NCBI RefSeq assembly: GCF_030272615.1 | Contig: NC_081415.1 | Location: 377,813,892 to 377,877,891 of the forward strand | Length of the DNA: 64,000 bases | DNA from: Cryptomeria japonica | Lineage: Eukaryota; Streptophyta; Pinopsida; Cupressales; Cupressaceae | Direction of reading: 5' to 3' | In this document: positions 25,301 to 37,439 of the stretch, in pieces | Layout of the letters: every line of letters begins with the position of its first letter | How positions within the stretch are numbered: position 1 is the stretch's first letter | Position numbers and translations under genes: made by a program | The notes under the pieces: generated by a model | Told to the model about the DNA's origin: nothing | The model's database searches: none | The model's input: the letters and a program-made list of their open reading frames with translations, nothing else

Positions 25301-26550
25301 AGTGCATCACTTCTTTTCCCATTCTCAGTATACATACGGATGAAGAAGTCAGTAGCAGTTTGACCAATTTGGGCCTCGATTATGATCTCCTGTCCATTGT
25401 TATCCCTTAAAATTTTGATTGTGTTTCTCCTTTTGTGAATATTAGCTAAGTGGTGGAAGAAGGCATAATTCCTCTCTCCCTCCTTCAGCAATTGGATTCT
25501 AGACCTTTGCTTCCAATAGATCTCTTCCTTAGTTAAATTGTCCTTCCATTTCTTTCTGCAGTCCTCTTCTTCTTGAAGGAGGGAGTGGGGAGGATCTCTA
25601 GTAGCCATAATGCTTTTGAATTTGCTCCAGTCAGGAGCACAAATCCTTCTTCTTCTTGAATATGTCTCCAAACATTGCTTTATTCCAGCCTTCCACTTCC
25701 CAATGGATGAGGTTCAACTTCTCAAAGATTCTGAACATAGTCATCCCTCGAACTGGGGAGGCCCACCACCTCCTAACTAGTTCTCTAAACTCCGGGTGGG
25801 AGGCCCACATAATCTTATATCGAAAAGGAGGAGGTCTCGAGGTGGGTTTGTCAGCCCAGTGGAGGAGGAGAGGGATATGATCAGAGGCAATCCTTGGGAG
25901 GGTCATTAGAGATGAGTTGTGACCAATATCCCATTTAGTAGAGACTAAAAATTTGTCCAGTCTGACCTGGACGAGGTGGTTCCCTTTCCTATTATTAGAC
26001 CAGGTGAAGGGGATACCCTGAAGGTTTAAATCAAAGAGACTAGTAACATTTATGAGATTGGCCAAATCTCCCATACTATCAGAATAATTCATAAGACCGT
26101 CACATTTATCAGAACGGTAAACTGGGGTGTTGAAGTCACCAGCCAAAATGTAGTGATTATTCTGGTCCTCAAGGATGCAATCAATAATTTCCTCCCAAAC
26201 CAGACGTCTTCCCATCCTAGAATTGGGGGCATATATATTGAACAAGTGCCAATAGAGCTCACCAAGTTTGAAGGTCACCACCAGATAGTTCTGTGAGAGC
26301 ACGTGGATAACACCTTGAAACTTGCAGGGGTTCCAAAGGGTAGCAATTCCATCAATTGCCCCCAAAGCCTCGACATATAGAAATGCAAAACCCAACCAAA
26401 GTTTTTAACAGTCTTTGAAAAAGTTTGGTAAGACATTTTGACTTCTTGTAGTAAACATATATCAATCTTCATATCTAAGCTATATTGCTTTATAGCAAAT
26501 TCCTTTTGGGGGCTATTGAGTCCCCTTATGTTCCAGGAGAGGAACTTCAT
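22337..26550 (-). pseudogene. LINE ORF2 (endonuclease, reverse transcriptase, RNase H)
   Basis: The start MKFLSWNIRGLNSPQK at 26550 is the canonical plant L1 endonuclease start. LLQEVK, a GDFN motif (about 26125) and SDH (about 25885) mark the catalytic residues. Reverse transcriptase text runs from about 25215 to 24130: GPDGFPPAFSKEF, KAYDKVN, GIRQGDPLSPYLF and FVDD (24484-24473; FADD is more usual). A zf-RVT region lies at about 23400-23150 with FFWWILMHGKVLTRDNL. An RNase H remnant starts with NFDGA near 22795 and ends near 22430 with HIYREGNVVVDSMA. The reading frame changes at least six times between 26400 and 23960, and stops occur as well. The terminal RNase H marks the plant L1 subgroup that acquired this domain. 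Confidence 0.92.
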
Positions 26551-26815
26551 TTCTTAACTTTGTTATTTCCATCTAGGGTCATTTGTTGCCCCCTTGCAAT
26601 CTCCCTCGCCATAGCTTTTTGCCTCAACACTCTGTCAGTTGGTCTTCCAACTTTGTTGTTAGTGCCCACATATGCCTTCTTTGTCCTGGTTTTCTTCTTT
26701 TGTGTCAGCCATTCCTCATTGTCCGTAGAAGAAATACAGGGGGGGAGATCTTCACATCAAAGGTCATTAGGATCGACCCAGACAACTCCTCCAAGGTCAC
26801 ATAATTGCTAGGAGA

Positions 26816-28258
26816 CTAAGGTGGATATGTGAAAATTAGATGTTTTAGTCTCCCTGAAGTAGACTTCTCATCACAGGGTTTTTGGGGTGTTTTGGCAATA
26901 CTTGGGGCTAGCTTCACCATTGGGAAGGGGGGTTTGGTGAGTTTAAACCCTACCCATTGAGGGGGAGGTAGAAGGATTAGGGGATAAATGCAGGTTGATA
27001 ACCAAGGGGATTTCCCCATCTTCAAGAGTTTCAATTGGTCTCATTTTCTTAACAGTATCAATAGAAGTTTTGATTATTTCAAGGATCCTATCTATGTGGG
27101 GGTAGTCCTCAGTCACCACATAGGGGTCAGTCTGTCCCTTAGGGGCCGAGGATGAGGGGGCACTTGGGCTTATAGGATCATCATCATCAATAATTTTCTC
27201 TTTAAGCTTGGGTTCACTAGTAGTCATGTCTTTGTAGTTGGCAATAGTGTGTCCTTGCTTAGCACATTTATGACAATAAAGAGTTGCATTTTCATAGACA
27301 AGGGGCTGAGACCATTTTCCCCATTTTGATTTGAGGGACACAAAGTTGGGCAAAGATTTGTTAATAGCAACATTAACACAACAACGGGCAAAAACTGACC
27401 TGGATTTAGCTAGAGTGACCAAATCAATAGTGACATAGTTTCCAAAGGAGTTCCCAATCCAGCGAAAAATTTGCTCGTCCCAAAAATCCAGCGGGAGGCC
27501 AGGTAGCCTGACCCAAACTGGGGCCATACGGTTGAGTTCAGCACCGGGGTCAAACCCAGGTTTCTATTTGGAGAGTGTTAAAACATGTTTGCCATAAGCC
27601 CAAGAGCTTGAAAGGACAAATATCAAATCCTCTTCAACAGTAAACTTGAAAAGGAAGAGACCTCCCGACATAGTGGATATGTCAACGCTCCCCTTTAGCT
27701 TCCATCTTGCTGCAACCCATTGCCTAACCATATCGATAGACGGTCTGAAGGAGAAAAATCTTCCAACAAGCGCCAGATGCAGAGATGAAGCAATTTTATC
27801 CATGAGGTTGTCAGGTAGGTTGATCTTTGTCCCCTCCTCAGTTTGGATGAAGTTAGCCAATGCCTCCTCCAGAGTCGTATTTGTAGGATCGACAAGGGAT
27901 CCTTTCCGGTTAAATTTAGTCTCTTTTTTTCCTTCTTCCACATCCTTTTGATTGACGACATTTTACGACACGGTAGAAGGAGACTTCTTATTTCCAAATT
28001 CATAGTTCTCTTTCCTTTTGTCTACATCCTTCTGACCAAGGGTAGTTTTCATCAGTTCAGAAGAACCTAAACCACAAGAATCTCCGTTCTTATCAAACTT
28101 TTCCACATTGCCCGCAAGTAGTGGGGTCTCGAAAGAAGACACAGGGGCCTCATGTGAAGCATGCGAACTGACAACAATATTGGGAGGGGGGTCTGACTGC
28201 AGGGAGGAAACATCCTCCCCAGGAACAACGATCGTGCAGAGGGAGTTTCAAAATTCAA
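26816..28258 (-). pseudogene. LINE ORF1 (DUF4283-like domain plus CCHC-type knuckle)
   Basis: The main frame reads from about 28257 to 26943 with stops near 27965 and 27564, then a frameshift to about 26816. The block at 27941-27564 (ASSLHLALVGRFFSFRPS, then KGSVDISTMSGGLFLFKF) has the look of DUF4283, found in plant retroelement nucleic-acid-binding proteins. The block at 27527-27230 (MAPVWVRLPGLPLDFWDEQ) is its usual continuation. The zinc knuckle near 27285-27240 reads CHKCAKQGHTIANYKD, so the last cysteine of CX2CX4HX4C is Tyr. Plant L1 ORF1 proteins bind element RNA. Confidence 0.85.
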
Positions 28259-28544
28259 AAATGAAGTAGGAGCAGGAAAGTTGCAGACAAAAAATGAATT
28301 GTAGCTTATCCATTTATATGTTAAAATACTTATTGTTATAACAATAAAGAGATTATTATTATTTAATAATAATTACAATTATAAATATATTCAAATGAAA
28401 TAATTTGGAGTTAAAAATATAGTTATATTTTGTTTATTTAAAATTGATTTTAATGGACAATCTAAATTTATTTATTCTTTTATAAAAATATTTTAATATT
28501 GGGAGACTTTATCCATATCATTTGACACACTTTGTCATAGGGGC

Positions 28545-28946
28545 CTATCGAACAAAGCCTCTATTCAACTTAGTAAGCTTGAGTATTCGAAATAAAGTAT
28601 CCATATCAACCATCAACATCGACACTCTTTGATCATTTGTATGACCACTCTCCATATTTTGAGAAGAAGAAGTCTTCGTCAAAAGACTAAGTTGAAGAAG
28701 AGACAACCTAGTCCTAAGGCACTTATCAATATGAGCAAAATTCTCTACATCAATTGTCAACTCTTTAAATCGCATCGTGTTTTCTTGCACCATATGCGAT
28801 TGTTTCTCCAAGGAAAATCTAACGAGTTTGACAAAGAACCTCTGAGAAGTAGAGCTTACATTCAGAAAGCAACATTCAATCAATGCCTTAACAATGGGGG
28901 AAGGATCAATACCGCTTTGTTTCCAAGAAATTGTATCACCTACCAT
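28545..28946 (-). CDS. unrecognised 133-aa ORF
   Basis: Open frame with ATG at 28946, rich in Leu, Ser and Phe, containing CLRTRLSLLQLSLLTKTSS. No domain or family recognised, and the opposite strand is also open, so coding is doubtful. It lies between the 5' end of the LINE and the retroposon that begins near 28981. Confidence 0.2.
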   Translation of the reverse strand: MVGDTISWKQSGIDPSPIVKALIECCFLNVSSTSQRFFVKLVRFSLEKQSHMVQENTMRFKELTIDVENFAHIDKCLRTRLSLLQLSLLTKTSSSQNMESGHTNDQRVSMLMVDMDTLFRILKLTKLNRGFVR

Positions 28947-28980
28947 GAAGATCGGCCTGAACCACCAACCCCACCAAGAA

Positions 28981-30668
28981 CCTCGTTAGAAGAGGAGCGA
29001 GAGACGAAGTTCGAGTGAGAGTTCAAGGGTTTCTTCTGTAGATGGAGATGATGCAGGGGATGAAGATGGCGATGGAGGCAATCTTTTCTTTCGCCCTATT
29101 CTTCCCCATGCCTTAGCTCTTGCGAGGCTTGCTTCCTGGTCATTGGTGGTGTCTGGGTTTATCGATTGTAGATGGTGGGGGGAGGAGACCTCGGTGCTAC
29201 GGGATGCGCCTATCTTGCAGCTTGTTTGCTTCTGTGTCATTTTTTTTGCGGTTTGTGGGTTTCTTCCTTGGTTTTCCACTGCTCTACTCAGTGGGTTTGG
29301 AGGTTTGTGGTTGCTCTCCTTGGGTGGCGGTTTTTCTATTTGGCTGCTCCTGCCCTCTTTCCTCTCCCCCATGGGGAGGTGTTTCTATTTTGGGACTTTG
29401 TTTTGCCTGATGGTTGCTGCTCTTGTGGAGATGCTTGTGGTTGAGGAAGGGGGTGTTGTGAAAGGGGTTGTGCTTGGCTGCAGCGGGGATATTTGGGATC
29501 CAAGTGGTTTTGCCTTGGATTCCAATGTTTTTGTTCTCCTTTTGGTTCGTGCTTGGGGGGCTCTTCCTCCTTCTTGGTTTTGGGTTGTGGAGCTGCAGGG
29601 GGCATTATGCCCTGTTTTCCCTCCTGCTCCTATTTCTGTCAACTCTTTTCTCAACCATCTAGTTTATTTTCAATATTTCCTTTTGAGGTGGTCCCGTCTC
29701 ATATCGAGGTTGAGATGATGGGTATTGGAAATATGCAGTTTCCTATTGAGGTGGAGACACTGGTTGTGATTCTTGTTGGCAGAAGTTGGAGGGAGGTCTT
29801 GGAGCTTCTAGCTCTTGTTTAGCTTGGATCTGAGTGTGGGCTCATTGTTTTCTTCACCCCTTTTCTCCTTATTGAGGTGGTGATGTTGGGGGACAACGTT
29901 TTCTTAGATCCAGGTGCTTCCTCTTTTGTTTTGGAGGATCTTTCTCTTGAGGTAGGTGATTTTTTGGTTGCTGGATCTTTGCTTTCAAGCTCTTTTTTGT
30001 CTTCTCCTATAGAGGTGGAGAGTGCGGTGGTGATTGCTTGTGTGGATGCTATCTTGATTAGGCCTCTATTTCAGCTCAAGGTGGTTGAGGGCACCACTTC
30101 AAAACCCTTTGATGTGGTTTTGGGAGCCATTCCAAAACCCATTTTTAAGGTTAGGGAAGCCTTTGAAAATCCCTTTGTTTCTAGTCAGCTTGTTTCATTC
30201 ACCTTGTCTTATCTTGTCTGACTGAAAGTTGATAGTTTTCAAGGGCTCAGTTCAGATTGTGGTTGTTTTTGGTTATGGGCTAGTCATGCTTTTTGTTGTC
30301 TGAAGTCTTTGTCTCAGGTCAAGGGAGTCGGGAACATCCCTATTGTTTGGCTGAGGGTGCTTGCTAACCCTCGTCATTTGCTCTTAAGTTTGAGGCTATA
30401 GCCTAGTTAGTGTGGCTAACATGATTTGTATTGATTATATCTTAAGTGTCTGGATGGTTCTTTCTACATGTGGTAGTGCTAGTGTTTGACTAGCTTTTGT
30501 TAGCTCAGTTGTGTTTGGGCTGCTGGTTTTCATGCTTTATTCTCTATGGCAGCGATGTACTACGAGTTCAAGATCCTGGTAAAATCTGAGGGTTTCGGGT
30601 CCCTTCAAAACTTGTTGTAAGGGGTTTCTGGTCCCCTCAAAACCCATTTTTCCTATAATAAAAAAAAC
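28981..30668 (+). mobile_element. polyadenylated retroposon, family not identified
   Basis: The segment has higher G+T content than its surroundings, long open stretches in the plus frames (for example 29143-29718 and 29877-30221), and ends in a CAAAACCC-rich 3' stretch followed by CCTATAATAAAAAAAA at 30653-30668. That looks like a LINE-type 3' tail. The phrase TATTGAGGTGGAG or close variants recurs about four times between 29690 and 30020, suggesting repeats in a former coding region. The left boundary is approximate, no TSD was found, and the translations match nothing I recognise. Confidence 0.5.
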
Positions 30669-32700
30669 ATTTCAATTTAAAATTAAACTACGATATATAA
30701 AATCCTAAATCTGTTTAAAAAACATATTATACATTATTAGGTTTAATTAATTACCTTTCAATCTATGAATGAATTGTTTGAAGTTTTATGATCGGGAAAT
30801 AGATAGATTGTATATTAATTTTTATAAAAAAATATTAAAATCAATTTTTTATATTTGATTTTAAAAAAATTATAAATTGATGTATTCTTTTATAAAAGTA
30901 TTTTAATTTGAATAATATATTTTAAATTATTATATACTTATATAAACCTAACAAAAAGATAAAATAAAATTTTAAATGCTTATTAAAAAATATATTCTAC
31001 AACTTTGGATTATATCATATTTTTATTCTATCTTTTCTTTAAATTAAGAATATTATTAATTTATTAATAAATATATAATCATTTTCTAAATAATAAAAAT
31101 AAATTACATTTTATGATTTATTATTTAAATTGTTAATCACAATTTTTAAATAGTCTTAGATAATTAATTATGTACCTCAATATCATCACTACTTGCACCT
31201 TACCAAAATTGAGAATTTAGTATTAGGATAATTATTTTTATTTTGTGTTTACAATATTTGCAGAGACTTATCAAATGATTTCCAAATAAATATTAATTTA
31301 GCTTTTTATTTATTTAAAAAAAAAACAAAAAATGATTATTATTATTATTATTTTTATTATGATTCTATCAACATTTTTGTACAAAATATTAGCTATTCGT
31401 GGAAAAATTGAATTCAATATAGTTAGCTTCTTAAGGCAATTGAGTTCATTCATGTGATAAACAACAACAATAATAAAGAATTAAATATTTATAAAACAAA
31501 TTGGTTTGCGATATTTACACATTATATCATGCTCCATATTTTACAAAAATATCTATTTTTTGTTTGACCTATATTTTATGTTCAATTGTATTCTATATTT
31601 TTATGATTCTTTGTTGAAGTATATTTTATGTATATTATTTTTTGGGAAAAATAATCTAATAATCTAAATATAATAAAATATTATGTAGGTTTAAACTTTG
31701 GTCTAGCGTTATCAAATTTTAATATAATTTAATAAATACAATTAAGATTATGCCAAGGTAATGATTTACTTAGGGTTAAATAATTTGAATTTTATATATT
31801 ACATTAAATTTTGTGTTTACCTTTTTAATCATGTAGAGCTATCAACAATGGTAGCATTATTAGAATTGGCAAGATATTTAGCTTGTTTTTTGTTGAATTA
31901 TACTTTCAGGTTATGGCAAACTGAAGAACATCTCAAGAGGTTATTACCATTCCACTATTACAAATTTTCCTTTTGCAAAATTCTACTCTAGGTCATGACA
32001 AAATCAACTACAACGAGCAATCTAAATTCAATACAATCAGTCTCTTAAGGTAACCATGTTCATAAAATAAAAAAATTCAGGCTTAAAATGTCTCTAATTT
32101 TCTTGCTAGATATAATCGCCTATTGCTACAAGCTATATAATTGCTTCAAAAAATTAATCGTCTTGCTATGCAGGTCTCCTTGAACTACAATATAGCCCAT
32201 AACAAATCTACTCAATGTATATCTACTCGCCCAACACTCTCCTTCAAAAGATACTTCAAGATGGAACACAATCCCTACACAAATATATGTAAAAAAAGAG
32301 GAAGCTTGATAACTACAACTATGTCTCCAAGAAATGAAGGTACATGCAACTATTTGTCATCTCTCTCCTAGATGTCTCCCAATTATTCTTAGAACATGAT
32401 TTCCATGTTACATATGTCTCTTTTGCAGAAAACTACTTCGGGCCATGGCAAAATCAAATACAACAAGGCAATATCAAGAATCAAACATACATATCAATAA
32501 ACAACATCGACTACACTCCACTCAAAGATACAAATACATCATATTGCTCTTATACCACAAAAAAATCATCCATGAATCCACTTGGGTAATCGTTTTCAGG
32601 CATTATTAAGTGGTTTTGTACTATAAAAACACTTTCATAGTATTTTCACTTAAATTATATTACAACAACTTACATTTCTTGTAGTTTACCCTCTACTTCA
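30669..32700. other. AT-rich intergenic DNA
   Basis: Two kb with no coding region recognised. Confidence 0.5.
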
Positions 32701-32766
32701 ACGTAATACCAAATTATATCTTGCTATTGGTGTAACCACTGCACCTTGTTGAGGTGCAAGCGCTAG
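32701..32766 (+). mobile_element. Helitron-like 3' terminus
   Basis: A 6-bp stem (GCACCT 32741-32746, AGGTGC 32752-32757) with a 5-base loop is followed by CTAG at 32763-32766 and T. The preceding bases GGTGTAACCACT match GGCGTACCCATT before the hairpin at 7141, so this end belongs to the same family as the 6640-7166 copy. The element body to the left could not be delimited. Confidence 0.55.
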
Positions 32767-32904
32767 TTTATATAATACATTTAATTTATCTCTCCATCAC
32801 TTTATCTCTCTATTTACCCTCTTCCTCTTCCTCTTTGTCTCTCTCTCCCTCTTCACATTTCTCTCTCTATCTTTCTCCCCTATCTCTATCTCCTTACATC
32901 TCTA

Positions 32905-32951
<47 letters not shown>

Positions 32952-33270
32952 ATCCCCTTTCCTCTCCCTCCCTCTCTACCTATTCATATATCTATCTCCC
33001 CCTCCACCTATTGCAAAAATAACATGATCATGTTGGTAATGGAACCTAGTTATCTTTCTGATTCAAAGGTTTTTTTTAAGTCATGTTTGGATCCCTATAA
33101 CTAGATGCATAGTTCATTTTAAGCTTCCACTTCTTGATTGAGACCTTGGTTGCACGAACAACATCAATTTTTAAATGACCTACCAGTTGAACTTATGCAT
33201 TGAACAAATGTATACAAAATACACCAAAATTTTCTGTAATTGACCTTCCAAACCTCTTCAGTGTTGCTAG
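32767..33270 (+). repeat. copy 2 of the 6640-7166 repeat
   Basis: A CT-rich tract (32767-33000, including an uninterrupted CT microsatellite at about 32909-32949) is followed by sequence collinear with 6890-7130: TTTAAGTCATGTTTGGAT at 33077, and AATTGACCTTCCA near 33240. It ends in GTTGCTAGT at 33264-33271, with the hairpin seen in copy 1 deleted. The Leu/Ser-rich ORF across it is low complexity. Confidence 0.65.
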
Positions 33271-34967
33271 TATATTTATCTTTCTAAATATTAAACCTTT
33301 CATTCTAAATTTATATGTCACTAAAACATTTCAATTATATCACTTAAACCTTAACTCTTTATGAGATTTAAACTCTTAGCTCTCTTTCATGTAAGGCTGT
33401 ATTTATTTCCTTTGTATGCCGAAATAGACTGAGCCAGTGTATTATTAATCTCCTTATTTTCTGTTATGCAAATAAAAAATTAATTCACCTTTGTATTTAA
33501 TCTCCATGTTTTGTGCTATGCGAATAAAATGGAGAAGATAGTTATGATTTCAATTTAGATTGTGCCTCGCACGCTAAAGTCCGAAACAAAAATGGCTAAA
33601 AAACCGTTCGCATATAAAGCTGCTTATGAAACAAAAAAAGTTAATTACCTATGACGTTACATTAAAAAATTATTAGTTTCTTATAATTTTGTTTAAAAAT
33701 AGATTTTATCATAGTGGATTCGTAAATTCAGTGTATAAAAGACAAATTATTTTGATAAATCAAATTATCATAAAATATTTTTCTATAATTAAAAAGTATA
33801 TATACTATACAAAAATTAAATTTTATAGTAAAATTAAAAAATACTAAATTGCAATTGATCTAAATAAATTTTTTTCTCATTAAACATGAAACTAAAAATT
33901 CATTGCAATAGCGGTAACATTGCTGTTTAATAGAGAGCCTATGGATGACTCTAGCATTTCCGTTTTCATACCTACACAAAGCAGTAGATGCAACACGTAG
34001 ACGGGAGTTATGCACCTCCATCTGGCGGTGCTTTTCTCCCAATGACCGGCGTCCTTGGAGAGAGTCCTCAGTCCTCCCGTTAACTGGTCCTCTTCTAGCA
34101 AAAATTTGGCCTCCCAAATTGAAATATAAAGGAAAAAAGAATGAAAGCACGCGCTGGATGAAAATGGAGAGCACATCAAACCCTAGCTGTTGCTGCACTT
34201 TTTCTTTCCTATATTTTTAAACTTATCAATTTGATACCATCAATTCATTTTTATCTGGAATTTTCTTTGTTTTTCTTGATTTACGCCAGCGAAAAATTGT
34301 ATGTTGGTGGCTGCAATCCGATTCGCCGATTCGACTTTGGTTTAAAGATGATGCACAGAGGTATTTTTGATTCTTACCTTTCTCTCATCGTAGAATCTTT
34401 GAAACCTAGAGAGATTGCAATTTTTCCTGCTCATTAAGTCGACCAGCTTGATGAATTTCATTGCATGAGATGATCAAATTCGTTTTGACTTACGAATATG
34501 CGTTTCATATCGAATTCTCATTAATTAGGGCTTTCAATGGCAGCCTTGAATAATTTAAACCCTTTTGTCCGAATTTAATTCTTGTGAGGCGCAGGTATTA
34601 TACTGTGCGTGCTGGATTGACTGCAGGATTTAAAATCACGAGGAAGTCGACCTTTAGAAATTTCAATTTTATGAATTGAGAGCCATGATATGTGGCAACA
34701 GGAAAATCCCGGATATACCAAGGTAAATTGCGGGGATTTTGGTATCTAGGTTGTACAACTTCGAACCACTTGATCTTACTGCAAGGCAGAACTTCCGAAT
34801 CCATTCATCTGGCTGGTATTCGGCAGGTTTAGTTCGACTTCATATGATTTCCCTTTTGCTTAAGTCGGCAAGGATTGATAGTTGGCATAAGCGCAAGCCC
34901 GATTAGGGGGAAGATTGGTATTCATAAAAAAACTCAAGATTTCTTATTGTTAAGGAAAGCAGCCTTG
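33271..34967 (+). promoter_or_regulatory. upstream region and 5' leader of the RKP-like gene (not resolved)
   Basis: Position upstream of the RKP-like start suggests promoter and 5' UTR. CATATAAAG near 33611 is a possible TATA-like box but far away. A pair such as donor CAGAG|GTATTT near 34361 and an acceptor at TGCAG near 34628 would allow a 5' UTR intron. Short ORFs on both strands at 33860-34440 are not convincing. No start of transcription can be fixed from sequence alone. Confidence 0.3.
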
Positions 34968-36485
34968 ATGGGTGAAGAGGGATTTAGTGGGGGGAAATTT
35001 CAGCAGCAGCTTGGTCACTCTGCATGTTCAGGTTTAGCCATAGTTTTATCCAACGAGAATGATAAGGACAACGAAAGGCGTGAACTTGAAAGAACTCTAG
35101 GCCATATATTTGAGGTGCCGGGGAATTCCTTGCTCACAATGGGAGGTAATGTCTTTGATGTTAATTCAACACGGTCAATTTTGAAAGCCAAGTTGAAGCA
35201 ATTATACAGGTCAACAACAAGCGCAGATTTCAACCCATGGGATGGTGTCTCTATTTTGGATAATGGTTTTGGTAAGAACATTGTTGCAATGGACGATAAA
35301 AGTGCTTCTGGCGATATAAGATTTTTAAATCGTTTTTTGCTTATTGAAAGCCAGGCAATGTTCAGCAGTGCTCGTGCTAATGCATGCGTGTTGAAAGGAA
35401 AGTGGATGTATGAAGTGACTTTAGAGACTGCTGGAATTCAGCAACTTGGCTGGGCAACTCTTACATGTCCGTTCACTCATCGTGAAGGTGTTGGAGATGA
35501 TGAGGATTCGTATGCTTATGATGGTAGACGAATCAGAAAGTGGAACAAAGACTATGAGACATACGGGCATTTGTGGGTTGTGGGTGATGTTATAGGATGC
35601 TGTATAAATCTGGATGCAAGTGAAATTTCATTTTACAGAAATGGTGTCCCACTTGGCGTTGCTTTTGATGGACTAAGGAAGTTGGACCCGGGGTTTGGAT
35701 ATTTCCCTGCGATTTCCTTGTCTCAAGGTGAACGGTGTGATTTAAATTTTGGTTCAAGGCCTTTCAAATACCCTATCGCAGATTTTCTTCCAATCCAAGT
35801 ACCACCCAAGGTGAAGGATGGAGAGGATGTGGCAAGTCTCTCAGAAATTGCTTCCTACCTGCTAAGATGTTTACTTAGGCTTGTTAAATTGCGTAGCCAC
35901 TATCCAAGCACTTCCACTTTAGTGGAAAAGCTGAGAAGATTGAAGAGATTTACTCTACAGGAAGAACTATTGATTCCCATTGGAAAAGAAATTTGCCAAC
36001 ATTTTTTCTGTTTGTTGGATGGTGATCCGGGAGTTAAAGAGCATCTGGTTTGGGGTGCTTTGGTTCCATTTATGATGGAAACCTTTGGAACACAAGCACC
36101 ACATGATGGGGCAAGTTTGGATAGGGTCATGGACCTTTTTTTATCGTTTCCTGAATTTAATGAACTAATTATACCAATTATGCAGGCACTTGCTCATAGC
36201 TGCAAAACATCAGCGATTATTCTTGTAGACTGTCCATGTACCGGATCTTATCCATATTTGGCCCTTGCCTGCCATCTTCTCAGACGTGAGGAAATAATGA
36301 TGCATTGGTGGCAGTCTGCAGATTTTGAGTCATCAATGGAAGGATTGCTGTCAAGGAAAGGTCCAAATAAACAGGATTTGCAGGGTTTGATGCCAAGTGT
36401 TTGGTGGCCTGGGTCTCGTGAAGATGTTGCTTCAGAGAGGAATATGAGACAGACAACTTTGGCATTATCAAGGGCTATATGTAAG
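34968..36485 (+). CDS. RKP: RKP/KPC1-like E3 ubiquitin ligase, first coding exon (SPRY domain)
   Basis: A 506-codon open exon matches the N-terminal part of plant RKP, the relative of mammalian KPC1, a RING E3 ligase that targets CDK inhibitors for degradation. A SPRY domain covers about residues 131-262 (SSARANACVLKGKWMYEV, QQLGWAT, WVVGDVIGCCINLD, ISFYRNGVPLG, LNFGSRPFKYP). It is followed by the conserved helical region with TQAPHD, PYPYLALACHLL and GLMPSVWWPGS. Plant RKP is about 1,280 residues, so only the first 40 percent is here; the C-terminal RING is absent. The frame is also open upstream to 34875, but MGEEGFSGG at 34968 is the likelier start. The exon probably ends at AAG|GTGCGC (36485/36486) or at the stronger-looking GTAAGG at 36481. 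There are no stops or frameshifts, unlike everything around it. Confidence 0.88.
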
Positions 36486-37439
36486 GTGCGCATTACCTTT
36501 AACTTACAAGGAGTTTTCTTTGTCTATTTAAACTATTGATTCATCTAAATTCTATCTGAGCATTAGACAGAGATCATAAATTTTTATAAGCTGTTCAAAT
36601 ACAGATAATGTAGTATGGTATGGATGTTTCAATCAAAAGCAAATTGGTTTCATGCCTAGTGTACTTGTTGGATAATTTTATGAAGATAATAATAGGATTT
36701 AGTTGTTGTTTACTTAACTGGATGCTCCTGATTCTCTCCCATTGTGGGTATGGGTGATGCAATGCTGCTATGTTGACCCATGTGTGAATCCACCTTTTGG
36801 GTAATGACTTAGCTGCCTGCAATGCTTTACGGATTCAAACAGAAAAAGTATCAACTTTCACCTAGATGCCATATCACATATGGGGCAACTAATGTGACAA
36901 TGAAACTGGGGAACCATTACAAATATATTTGGACATTTTATCTTGCAATAGCATATTATCTTACAAAATGTTAATGGAAATATGATGTATAGATTTAAAT
37001 ACAAGAAACAATGTCTAAAACATGAGGATGTAACATATAAATTCAACAACTCTTAGATGTCAATGCTTAATTTATCTATTTAATTGTAAGTAACTTGCAC
37101 CCTAAGAGGATATCAATAAGTGTGGTCATATTTGCACATTGATTGATAATCAAACTTGTAACTACCTTAGTGGATGGTCCCATCATTAGTGAAGAGATTG
37201 TCATATGCACCTTTGCACCTAATTAGTAATCTTAAAGAAGATAAGCATGCACCTGAATGATAGCTCACTTATTTTATATGTTCTTCAGCCAATCGTACAG
37301 CTTATGTTAAACATTTACTAAGACCAGTACACAATTTGGATCCAAGCTTACCCAAGTAGAATATTTTTGCTAAAAGCTAGCCCAAACTTGCTTGTTAACT
37401 AGTTTTTCTTGTTTTGTTCACCATTATAGTGTAGTCTAT
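36486..37439 (+). other. putative first intron of the RKP-like gene, start
   Basis: AT-rich and non-coding from the splice donor onward. No later RKP exon was recognised anywhere to 64000 on either strand. Confidence 0.5.

Larger units (their letters stand above)
22330..28260 (-). mobile_element. near-complete L1-type LINE, inactivated
   Basis: Minus-strand order is ORF1 (DUF4283-like plus zinc knuckle), then ORF2 (apurinic endonuclease, reverse transcriptase, zf-RVT, RNase H), the plant L1 layout. About 5.9 kb is preserved, close to full length. Many frameshifts and stops rule out activity. No poly(A) tail or TSD could be seen next to the ORF2 stop at 22337, so the 3' end is eroded or the tail lies elsewhere. 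Confidence 0.9.

Noticed and set aside
32754-33104. 116-codon Ser/Leu-rich ORF
   Set aside because: It is a translation of the CT microsatellite and adjoining CT-rich DNA.
33860-34198. 112-codon minus-strand ORF upstream of the RKP exon
   Set aside because: A competing plus-strand ORF covers the same bases, and neither has a family match; the region is more likely promoter or 5' UTR.
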